Notes under the pieces: generated by a model
The model's input: the letters and a program-made list of their open reading frames with translations, nothing else
Databases searched by the model: none
What the model was told of the DNA's origin: nothing
Shown: positions 51,773-59,426 of the stretch, in pieces
Numbering within the stretch: the stretch's first letter is position 1
Layout: each line of letters opens with the position of its first letter
Position numbers and translations under genes: made by a program
Assembly: GCA_023138835.1 (NCBI GenBank)
Contig: JAGLOP010000009.1
Span: 1-64,000 of the forward strand
DNA from: Arcobacteraceae bacterium
GTDB lineage: Bacteria > Campylobacterota > Campylobacteria > Campylobacterales > Arcobacteraceae
Length of the DNA stretch: 64,000 bases
Direction: 5' to 3'

Positions 51773-52915
51773 TTAAAATATAATTGCAATTGCAACTTCT
51801 AAATTTTTTGTATCATCAATAGCACAACCTGTTTTACCATCAAAATCACCATAAGTAACACTTAATGTTACATTATCGCTAAATCCATACTCTAAACCTA
51901 AGTCCATCTCAGTTGCATCTACACCCTGAATATCTACATTTATATATGTAGCATTAGCGGTTAAACTATCACTAATTGCATATGATAATGGAAGTATATA
52001 AGCTGAAGTATCTTTAGTGGTACTTGAAGTAATAGAAGTTTTTTCAAATATCATACCCGGCGCAAAATCATCTCCACCTTGCATCCCTTTTTTTAGATTT
52101 AGATAAGATAAACCAACGCTAAATCCAGTTGCTACTTCAGAACTTGCAGTTAAAAAATAACCTTTTTGAGTTGATGTATCTGTATCAGTACCAATCATAT
52201 CTATTTTTTTAGACATATATTCAGCACCTAGTTCAATACCGGCAACCGTACCTGTAATATAACTTGTAAGTACTTTATTTTTATTTTCTTTATCAGCTGC
52301 AGTTGCCGGAGTATTTCCATCACCTTTGTTTGCATAACCTTTAGCATATCTTGCACCAATCATAAAAGCACCAACTTTTGCATCTACTCTTATTGCAGTT
52401 GCACCTGTATCCCCCTTATCAGAATCAGCCTCTTCTTCATTAACTATTTTAGAAACTACAGTAACTTTTATATCTTTAGCAACCGGTACATTAATACCAA
52501 GTTTCCAAGATTCACCACCATCATCAAAAGCATCTGTACCATAAGTAAAATTTGGTGCAAGACCTAATACAACTTTACCCTTACTATCCATAATTGGTAG
52601 TACTGCTTAAGCATGTTTTATTCTTAAATCTTTATTGGCAGATGCATTTGCTTGATTATCATCATAAGCTGTAAAAGTAGTATAAATCTCTAATCCATTG
52701 TTAGCTTTAGCATCAAGATTTAAATTAATCTCTGCAGTTCTTTTGTTGATTGTAGCAGTGTCACTTTTCTCTTGTACATGTTTTAATTCAATATCTCCAC
52801 TTAATTCTATATTATCAATATTTGGAGCTGTTACAGTTCCTGCAACTGCACTTGAACTTAATCCAGCTACTGCCATAGCTGTTACTATACTTAATTTTAA
52901 TCTGTTTTTTAACAT
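51773..52915 (-). pseudogene. Porin (major outer-membrane protein type) with one in-frame stop
   Basis: Starts with signal peptide MLKNRLKLSIVTAMAVAGLS (cleavage near A-V-A-G) and reads 102 codons to a TAA at 52607-52609 after D-L-R-I-K-H-A. The same frame continues A-V-L-P-I-M-D-S-K-G-K for 277 more codons, ending E-V-A-I-A-I-I-F with the C-terminal Phe of trimeric porins. A Tyr codon (TAT/TAC) at the stop would restore about 380 residues, the normal size. Upstream are Fur-box-like sites and leader hairpins. Either the porin is inactivated or the base is a sequence error. Confidence 0.85.
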
Positions 52916-52948
52916 TTTTTATTTCCCTTTATTTTATGTTATAATAAA

Positions 52949-53010
52949 GTTCAATATTTTTATATTGAACACTTTGGTTAAAGATGTTTACTTTGAACGG
53001 TTCATCTTTA
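52949..53010 (-). promoter_or_regulatory. Two hairpins in the porin leader
   Basis: GTTCAATAT/ATATTGAAC with a TTTT loop (52949-52970) and TAAAGATG/CATCTTTA (52979-53010) form perfect stems of 9 and 8 bases between the porin start and the Fur-box-like sites. They would lie in the 5' untranslated region of the porin mRNA and could stabilise it or be a small-RNA target. Confidence 0.45.
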
Positions 53011-53036
53011 GCTTTTATTTTTTAGCTTCCCATAAT

Positions 53037-53055
53037 ATTGATATCCATTATCAAT
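53037..53055. promoter_or_regulatory. Fur-box-like palindrome 3
   Basis: ATTGATATCCATTATCAAT differs from palindrome 1 at one base. It lies in the divergent porin/DUF1007 promoter region. Confidence 0.7.
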
Positions 53056-53095
53056 ATTGGAATAATAAGATAGTGACTCTTAGATATACCTTAAT

Positions 53096-53114
53096 ATTGA
53101 TAATAGTTATCATT
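53096..53114. promoter_or_regulatory. Fur-box-like palindrome 4
   Basis: ATTGATAATAGTTATCATT, with arms TGATAA/TTATCA. It is 24 bases before a TATAAT at 53138-53143 (with upstream TG) that probably serves the DUF1007 gene at 53181, so binding should block that promoter. Confidence 0.65.
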
Positions 53115-53180
53115 ATTGTGATTTAAAATAATTATGTTATAATAGCGTTTACATAAATTAAAAAATGCAGGATAATTATA

Positions 53181-53705
53181 ATGATTAAAATTTTTTGTTT
53201 GATTTGTCTAGGATTTAACTTTGTGTCGGCACATCCTCATACTTTTATAGAAGTGTATCCTACTATTAAAGTAAAAAATAATACAACAGTTAAAATAAAT
53301 TTTAAATGGAAGCTGGATGAGATGACATCTTCTATGCTGATTATGGAATTTGACCAAAATGGGGACGGTAAAATAGATAAAAAAGAAAACAAGTTTATCT
53401 ATACGAGTTATTTTATATCTTTAAAAGATTATAACTTTTATACAGATATAAAAATCAAAGATAAAACACAATTCTTTCCAGAACCTAAAAACTTTAAAGC
53501 TACAATTGAAAATAATAAAATATGCTATTCTTTTGATATAGAAGAAAAATATAATATAAAAGATACAAAATTTGACTTTGGAGATGAAGAGTTTTTTGTA
53601 GCGATGATTTTGAAAAAAGAATTTGTAAAAGTTACAGGGGCTGATTTTAAAGTTAGTGAATTGGACAATGACTTTTATTTTGGATATAGACTGGAGCTGA
53701 AATAA
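53181..53705 (+). CDS. DUF1007 family periplasmic protein
   Basis: 174 residues with a signal peptide (MIKIFCLICLGFNFVSAHPH). The mature protein starts H-P-H-T-F-I-E-V, the typical DUF1007 opening, with an EF-hand-like calcium or metal loop D-Q-N-G-D-G-K-I-D at about residues 61-69. DUF1007 proteins pair with NicO/RcnA-type exporters and are thought to deliver or sense metal in the periplasm. Its stop TAA overlaps the ATG of the next gene (TAATG). Two Fur-box-like sites lie upstream. Confidence 0.88.
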   Translation: MIKIFCLICLGFNFVSAHPHTFIEVYPTIKVKNNTTVKINFKWKLDEMTSSMLIMEFDQNGDGKIDKKENKFIYTSYFISLKDYNFYTDIKIKDKTQFFPEPKNFKATIENNKICYSFDIEEKYNIKDTKFDFGDEEFFVAMILKKEFVKVTGADFKVSELDNDFYFGYRLELK

Positions 53706-54448
53706 TGGAACTTTATAACCAATTTTTAAAGCAACTTGTAATGTGGCAGTATGAATTAAATAGTTATATATCTACAACTATACGAAGTTTAAATGATGAG
53801 AATAATTTAAGTACATCATTACTTATTTTAGGAATTGCATTTGCTTATGGAGTGATACATGCAGCAGGTCCAGGGCATGGTAAAGCTTTAGTCGCATTTT
53901 ATTTTACATCGAATAAAAGTGATTATAAAAAAGCTTTTAAGATGGGATATATGATTTCTATTATTCATGCTGTCTCTGCACTTATTTTTACTTTTGGAAT
54001 ATTTTTTGTACTTAAAACTATGTTTAGAAAAAACTTTAATGATTTTTCATCTATAGCTATGCAAATAAGTGCTGTTATGATTATGACAATTGGACTTTAT
54101 CTAATATTCGAAGCTTATAAAAATAGAAAAGCAAAAGAAAAGAATATAAAAGTACAAAAAAGAAGTGAATATGCAGTTGCTTTTAGTGCAGGTATTGTCC
54201 CATGCCCTGGAGTTATGACGATAGTTTTATTTTGTATAGTTTTACAGCATTATGTTTTGGGAGTGTTGGCAGCTATATTTATGAGTATAGGGATGGGACT
54301 TACTATATCTCTAGCTGGTATATTTTCTATTGCTTTAAATAAAAAAAGTAATAACTTTTTAACAAGTAAAGGTTATATTTTAGAGATAATTGGTGCTTTA
54401 TTGGTATTTAGCTTAGGAATGTTCTTATTTTTATCATTACAAAAATAG
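53705..54448 (+). CDS. NicO/RcnA-like nickel-cobalt family transporter
   Basis: 247 residues with about six transmembrane helices. The signature H-A-A-G-P-G-H-G-K-A-L-V-A-F in helix 1-2 and the second motif S-A-G-I-V-P-C-P-G are typical of the NicO/RcnA family. Members export Ni or Co; some HoxN-related ones import. Coupled one base into the DUF1007 stop, it forms a two-gene metal-handling operon under the Fur-box-like sites, so it may export excess iron, nickel or cobalt. Confidence 0.88.
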   Translation: MELYNQFLKQLVMWQYELNSYISTTIRSLNDENNLSTSLLILGIAFAYGVIHAAGPGHGKALVAFYFTSNKSDYKKAFKMGYMISIIHAVSALIFTFGIFFVLKTMFRKNFNDFSSIAMQISAVMIMTIGLYLIFEAYKNRKAKEKNIKVQKRSEYAVAFSAGIVPCPGVMTIVLFCIVLQHYVLGVLAAIFMSIGMGLTISLAGIFSIALNKKSNNFLTSKGYILEIIGALLVFSLGMFLFLSLQK

Positions 54449-54449
54449 C

Positions 54450-54470
54450 GATTTGTTAATTTAACAAATC
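54450..54470. terminator. Bidirectional terminator between transporter and aldehyde dehydrogenase
   Basis: GATTTGTTAA pairs with TTAACAAATC around one T. It starts right after the NicO stop and overlaps the last codons of the convergent aldehyde dehydrogenase gene. Confidence 0.5.
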
Positions 54471-55876
54471 ACTACAGATTTAATCTCAGTATATTCTTCA
54501 ATAGCAAAGCTAGGACCCTCTTTTCCTATTCCGCTAAGTTTAGTTCCACCATAAGGTTGTATATCAAATCTTAATGTTGGAATATCATTTATTACAACTC
54601 CACCGCAAGAAGCATCATATATAAAACTTTGAGTTTGTTTTAAATCATTTGTAAATATACTAAACTGCAACCCATAAGGGGAATTATTCATTTTTGATAT
54701 TGCTTCATCATAGCTTTTTACTTTTATCAAGCTGACTATTGGTGCAAAAACTTCTTCACAAATTATTTTCATATCATCAGTAACTTGAGTCATTACTGTT
54801 GGATAAAAGTTCAATGCCTCACTTTTATTCCCCGTTAAACATACAGCGCCCTCTTCTATCGCATTTTGTATCCAAGATTTTGCCCGTACTAAAGCCTCAT
54901 CATTAATCAAAGGTCCGACAAATGTATCATCTTCATAAGGGCTGCCTACTTTTAATTTTTCAGTTTCTATTTTCATAGCATTTGCAAACTCATCATAAAT
55001 CAACTCATCAACATAAATTCTTTGTAAACTTATACAAACTTGACCACTGTTTATAAATGCACCAAAGGCACATCTTGCGGCTGCTAATTTTATATCTGCA
55101 CTTTTGTCTATAAATGTTGCTGCATTTCCGCCTAATTCCAAAGCTACTTTTTTAATTCCTGCTGTTTTTGTAATAATATTTCCAACTTGAACTGAACCTG
55201 TAAAGCTGAGGACTCTTGGAATATCTGACTCAACTAATGTACTTCCAACTTCAACATCACCGTAAACCACACTTAAAGCATCTTTTATTGCAAATTTACT
55301 TTCAATAAAAAGTTTAGCAAATTTATACGCTGTCAAAGGAGCTTCCGGGGTTGGTTTTAAAACTACCGCATTTCCACTTACAAGCGCAGGTGCAATTTTA
55401 TGAGCAACTAAATTTAACGGGAAATTAAAAGGTGTAATACAAGCAACCACACCGACAGGTTCTCTAAACCAATAAGCTGTAGTTTTTTTACCACTGGGCA
55501 TTGCATCTGTATTTATAGTCTCTCCATGAGAATTTATCATTGCTATATTGCTAAGTTTGATTGTTTCAATACAACGATCGACTTCAATTCTTGCAAAGGC
55601 AATCGGCTTACCAACCTCATCTGATATCGTTTGAGCAATGTCTTCTTTATTTTTTGACAAATTCTTTACTACATCTTTAAGCCAATCTATCCTTTGTGCT
55701 ATTGTTGATGCTTTAGTATCTACACTGGCCTTTTGTGCTATTTTTAAAGCTTTTAAAGTATCTTCTTTTGTACATATGGGATAAGAAGAAACCACCTTTT
55801 TCGAATAAGGGTTAACAATATTTGTTAACTCCTCTCTTGACTCTTCATTAGTTCCAAAAAATATATTTGCTTTCAT
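54461..55876 (-). CDS. NAD(P)-dependent aldehyde dehydrogenase
   Basis: 471 residues of the ALDH superfamily. Conserved parts: P-F-N-F-P-L-N-L-V-A-H-K-I-A-P-A (coenzyme and oxyanion Asn), F-T-G-S, general base Glu in L-E-L-G-G-N-A and nucleophile Cys in G-Q-V-C-I-S. The closest style is lactaldehyde/glyceraldehyde-3-phosphate dehydrogenase (GapN/AldA-like) rather than betaine aldehyde dehydrogenase, but the substrate is not certain. It is cytoplasmic. It lies 2 bases from the glycine-zipper gene upstream, perhaps in the same transcript. Confidence 0.9.
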   Translation of the reverse strand: MKANIFFGTNEESREELTNIVNPYSKKVVSSYPICTKEDTLKALKIAQKASVDTKASTIAQRIDWLKDVVKNLSKNKEDIAQTISDEVGKPIAFARIEVDRCIETIKLSNIAMINSHGETINTDAMPSGKKTTAYWFREPVGVVACITPFNFPLNLVAHKIAPALVSGNAVVLKPTPEAPLTAYKFAKLFIESKFAIKDALSVVYGDVEVGSTLVESDIPRVLSFTGSVQVGNIITKTAGIKKVALELGGNAATFIDKSADIKLAAARCAFGAFINSGQVCISLQRIYVDELIYDEFANAMKIETEKLKVGSPYEDDTFVGPLINDEALVRAKSWIQNAIEEGAVCLTGNKSEALNFYPTVMTQVTDDMKIICEEVFAPIVSLIKVKSYDEAISKMNNSPYGLQFSIFTNDLKQTQSFIYDASCGGVVINDIPTLRFDIQPYGGTKLSGIGKEGPSFAIEEYTEIKSVVIC

Positions 55877-55878
55877 TA

Positions 55879-56376
55879 TTAATGTACATAAACTCTTTGT
55901 GTAACATTTAAGGATTCTAAAGGTGATTTTGATTCTTTACAAACTTTCTGCCCCTTATACATAGCACAATTTTTATAACCCACAATAACTGTTTCTGTTA
56001 TATATTCATAAACAGGATCACAACGAGTCACCTGATGATATGTTTTACATTTGTTACTGTTTCTATTCTGATTTGCCATATATGCACCACCTAGTCCACC
56101 GACTATTTTAGCAGCAGCTTTACCACTGCCTCTTCCTACTTGATGTCCTAGAACTACACCAAGAGTTGCACCTAATAAAGTATCTATACCAATAGTATTA
56201 GTATCATGACTGCCACAATTAACAAACTGCTCTACTGTGTCTTCATAACACTTTTCTCCTGTTTTAACTTTTTTTGTAAACGGTTTTGTTATAGCAGTCT
56301 GCTCTGTCACTTTTACCATCTCTGCATTTAAAAATGTACCTATCGCAAGCACTGCAATTAAAAATTTAATTTTCAT
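55879..56376 (-). CDS. Glycine-zipper outer-membrane/periplasmic protein
   Basis: 165 residues with a signal peptide (MKIKFLIAVLAIGTFLNAEM) lacking a lipobox. The centre, L-L-G-A-T-L-G-V-V-L-G-H-Q-V-G-R-G-S-G, is a glycine-zipper pair of the SlyB/17-kDa surface-antigen type that inserts into membranes. Several Cys flank it (C-Y-E-D, N-C-G-S, K-C-K-T, R-C-D-P, N-C-A-M, V-C-K-E), so disulfides are likely. The role is thought to be envelope integrity. It is the first gene upstream of the aldehyde dehydrogenase. Confidence 0.82.
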   Translation of the reverse strand: MKIKFLIAVLAIGTFLNAEMVKVTEQTAITKPFTKKVKTGEKCYEDTVEQFVNCGSHDTNTIGIDTLLGATLGVVLGHQVGRGSGKAAAKIVGGLGGAYMANQNRNSNKCKTYHQVTRCDPVYEYITETVIVGYKNCAMYKGQKVCKESKSPLESLNVTQRVYVH

Positions 56377-56513
56377 ATTATCTCCTTTAATTTATACCGT
56401 TATGATATCATATTTATTGTGAATTAATTGTGAAATAATCATATTAATATTTTAAACTATATTTAGATAGAATATATCCTTATTATTGAATATAAGATTT
56501 AGGATAAATAAAA

Positions 56514-57434
56514 ATGAATAAAGCAAAATATATTTGGATGGATGGAGAACTAACTCCTTGGGATGATGCAAAAGTACATGTATTAACCCATACATTACAT
56601 TATGGAAACGGTGCTATTGAAGGTACAAAAGCATATAAAACACATGATGGCAGATGTGCTATTTTTAAACTTCAAGAACATACACAAAGACTTTTAGATT
56701 CATCTAAAATGACATTAATGGATGTACCTTTTACAGTAGAAGAGTTAAATGACGCACAAGTTAAACTACTTCAAGAAAATGAACTTTTTGAGGGTGCATA
56801 CATTAGACCGCTTGTATATTTAGGATATGGAGTTATGGGACTTTATCATAAAGATTGTCCGGTAAATGTATCTATTTCTGCTTGGGAATGGGGAGCATAT
56901 TTAGGTGAAGATGGTCTTAAAAATGGTATTAGATTAAAAATATCTTCAATGACAAGAGGTGGAAATACTTCTGGTATGGGAAAAGCAAAAGCTGTTGCAA
57001 ACTATTTAAACTCTCAAATGGCAAAATTTGAAGCTGTTGAAGCCGGTTATGATGAAGCACTTTTAAGAGATGATCAAGGTTATATTGCAGAAGCCAGCGG
57101 AGCTTGTTTTTTCATGGTTGAAGATGGTAAATTAATCACTCCTCCAAATGACAACTCACTTAAGTCTATCACGCAAGCTACAGTTATAGACTTAGCAAAT
57201 GATATGGGTATAGAAGTAATTAGAAGAAGAATTACAAGAGAAGAAGTATATATCTGTGATGAGTGTTTTTTAACTGGAACTGCTGCTGAAATTACACCTG
57301 TTAAAGATGTTGATGCTAGAAAAATCGGTTGTGGCTCACGAGGTCCGATAACTGAAAAAATTCAATCTGCATATTTTGATGTAGTTGCAGGAAAAAATGA
57401 GAAGTATATAAAACATTTAACATATATTAACTAA
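56514..57434 (+). CDS. ilvE: Branched-chain amino-acid aminotransferase
   Basis: 306 residues, fold-type IV PLP aminotransferase for the last step of Val, Leu and Ile synthesis. It begins M-N-K-A-K-Y-I-W-M-D-G-E-L with T-L-H-Y-G-N-G-A-I-E-G-T-K-A-Y; the PLP Lys lies in G-K-A-K-A-V-A-N-Y-L-N, and D-E-A-L-L-R and A-E-A-S-G-A-C-F-F follow. AGGATAAATAAAA precedes the ATG. It stands alone in the plus strand and is followed by the SPFH gene after 74 bases. Confidence 0.95.
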   Translation: MNKAKYIWMDGELTPWDDAKVHVLTHTLHYGNGAIEGTKAYKTHDGRCAIFKLQEHTQRLLDSSKMTLMDVPFTVEELNDAQVKLLQENELFEGAYIRPLVYLGYGVMGLYHKDCPVNVSISAWEWGAYLGEDGLKNGIRLKISSMTRGGNTSGMGKAKAVANYLNSQMAKFEAVEAGYDEALLRDDQGYIAEASGACFFMVEDGKLITPPNDNSLKSITQATVIDLANDMGIEVIRRRITREEVYICDECFLTGTAAEITPVKDVDARKIGCGSRGPITEKIQSAYFDVVAGKNEKYIKHLTYIN

Positions 57435-57508
57435 GCATAAAATTTAAGAAAAGATACAAGTACAATTTAATATTATTGCACTTGATTTAATAAAAAAGGA
57501 AAAAACAG

Positions 57509-58594
57509 ATGCCAATCGATAACGACTATTTTAAAAATAGACAAAAAGAAAACAAAGGTTCGAATAATAGTTCAAACAATGGTGGTGGAGATTTTCAACC
57601 GCCATTTGAAGCACCACAATTTTTTAAGAATTTTGGGAAACAATCAGGAATAGTATATGGTATAATAATAATTATTATACTGCTTGTAATGGCTAAGCCA
57701 TTTGTAATTATAGAATCAGGTCAAGTAGGTATTAAAGTAACTACAGGTAAATATGAAACTGAACCTTTACAACCTGGATTTCACCTATATATTCCAGTAA
57801 TTCAAAAAGTAATTACAGTTGATACAAAAGTAAGACTTATTAATTATAAAAGTATTGAAGAGATGAGTGGGTATGATAGTGGGATTAAAATAAATCCGGC
57901 TATTAATATTCTAGATGCAAGAGGATTACCTGTTTCAATCGAATTAACTGTTCAATATAAACTTTTACCTCATGGAGCACCTACTACTATTGCAACTTGG
58001 GGATTATCTTGGGAAGATAAGATTGTAAATCCAGTTGTTAGAAATATTGTAAGAAATGTTGTTGGTGGATTTAAAGCAGAAGAGTTACCAATGAGACGAA
58101 ATGAGATAGCAGTCTTAATTGAAGATGGGATTCGTGCAGAGATTGAATCACTTGAGGGAAGACCTGTATCTATTGAATCTGTTCAACTAAGAGAGATAGT
58201 TTTACCTTCTAAAATTAAAGACCAGATTGAAAAAGTACAAGTTGCTAATCAAGAGTCTGAAAGAGTAAAATACGAAGTTTTAAGAGCAAAACAAGAAGCT
58301 CAGAAAAAAGCAGCACTTGCACAAGGTGAGGCTGATAAAAATAGAATTGAAGCTCAAGGTCGTGCAGATGCTGTACATATAGAAGCTAAAGCACAAGCCA
58401 AAGCAAATGATTTAGTTTCTAGATCTTTAACTGTTAAACTTTTAGAGTTAGAGCAAATTAAAGTTCAAGGTAAATTTAATGATGCACTTAGAGAAAACAA
58501 AGATGCTAAAATATTCTTAACACCTGGCGGGTCAACTCCAAATATTTGGGTTGATACAAAAGATAAGTCAAGAGACAGTTCAATAAACAGATAG
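57509..58594 (+). CDS. SPFH (prohibitin/HflK-like) membrane protein
   Basis: 361 residues. A Ser/Asn/Gly-rich N-terminus (about 40 residues) is followed by one transmembrane helix (about residues 49-66) and an SPFH domain starting I-E-S-G-Q-V-G-I-K-V-T. An Ala/Glu/Lys-rich coiled coil (about residues 245-310) follows, as in HflK/C and prohibitins. Such proteins form ring assemblies on the membrane that gate FtsH or organise lipid domains. AAAAAGGAAAAAA precedes the ATG. No protease gene is adjacent. Confidence 0.9.
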   Translation: MPIDNDYFKNRQKENKGSNNSSNNGGGDFQPPFEAPQFFKNFGKQSGIVYGIIIIIILLVMAKPFVIIESGQVGIKVTTGKYETEPLQPGFHLYIPVIQKVITVDTKVRLINYKSIEEMSGYDSGIKINPAINILDARGLPVSIELTVQYKLLPHGAPTTIATWGLSWEDKIVNPVVRNIVRNVVGGFKAEELPMRRNEIAVLIEDGIRAEIESLEGRPVSIESVQLREIVLPSKIKDQIEKVQVANQESERVKYEVLRAKQEAQKKAALAQGEADKNRIEAQGRADAVHIEAKAQAKANDLVSRSLTVKLLELEQIKVQGKFNDALRENKDAKIFLTPGGSTPNIWVDTKDKSRDSSINR

Positions 58595-58601
58595 ATTTTT
58601 A

Positions 58602-58623
58602 GAGTACCCAATACTGGGTACTC
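58602..58623. other. Perfect hairpin after SPFH gene
   Basis: GAGTACCCA pairs with TGGGTACTC around ATAC. There is no T-run, so it is not a standard terminator; it may be a processing or attenuation hairpin between the SPFH gene and hisIE. Confidence 0.5.
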
Positions 58624-58658
58624 CATAAAGTTTATTAGATACAAGAAAGAAGATAGTT

Positions 58659-59336
58659 ATGGCAAATATTATAGATACTATTGATTGGGCTAAACAAGAC
58701 GGTTTAGTTCCGGTAATCACTCAAGATGATACTACAAGTGAAGTTTTAATGCTTGCATATATGAATAAAGAAGCATTAGAACTGACACTAGAAACTTCAT
58801 ATGCTCATTATTTTAGCAGAAGTAAACAACGACTTTGGAAAAAAGGTGAAAGCAGCGGACATACTCAAGCTATAAAATCCATAATGATGGATTGTGATAA
58901 TGATACAATTTTATTAAAAATAGATCAAAAAGGTGTGGCATGTCATACCGGTAGAAAATCTTGTTTTTTTACCGATATTCAAACTGGTGAGAAAATTAGT
59001 GAAGTTGAGATTGATACCGCAAGTGCTTACGGTGTGATAGATACACTTTATCATACAATACAAAGTAAAAAGAATGATGACCCTGAAAAATCATACACTG
59101 CCAAACTTCTACAGGGTAAACAAAACTCTATGCTTAAAAAAATTGTTGAGGAAGCCGGTGAATTTACATTTGCTGTTAAAGACAATGATACAGAAGAGAT
59201 TATCTATGAAGGTGCAGATTTAATGTATCATTGTTTAGTAGCTTTAAGCAGTCAAAATATCTCTCCAGATAGAATAAAACAAGAATTATCAAAACGATTT
59301 GGACTTAGCGGAATAGAGGAAAAGAATAATAGATAA
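58659..59336 (+). CDS. hisIE: Bifunctional phosphoribosyl-AMP cyclohydrolase / phosphoribosyl-ATP pyrophosphohydrolase
   Basis: 225 residues. The N-terminal HisI part has metal and catalytic segments M-D-C-D-N-D-T and V-A-C-H-T-G-R-K-S-C-F. The C-terminal HisE part (from about residue 130) has L-K-K-I-V-E-E-A-G-E-F, the MazG-like pyrophosphohydrolase motif. These are steps 2 and 3 of histidine synthesis, fused as in most Campylobacterota and enterics. No other his gene is adjacent. The sequence GAAAGAAGA precedes the ATG. Confidence 0.95.
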   Translation: MANIIDTIDWAKQDGLVPVITQDDTTSEVLMLAYMNKEALELTLETSYAHYFSRSKQRLWKKGESSGHTQAIKSIMMDCDNDTILLKIDQKGVACHTGRKSCFFTDIQTGEKISEVEIDTASAYGVIDTLYHTIQSKKNDDPEKSYTAKLLQGKQNSMLKKIVEEAGEFTFAVKDNDTEEIIYEGADLMYHCLVALSSQNISPDRIKQELSKRFGLSGIEEKNNR

Positions 59337-59426
59337 TAAAATTCTTTAATTTTTTAAATAATTATTAACTTATATCAAGACTTTATAATAAGTTTATAGT
59401 ATAATTAAAGAAATAAAAGAGATATC

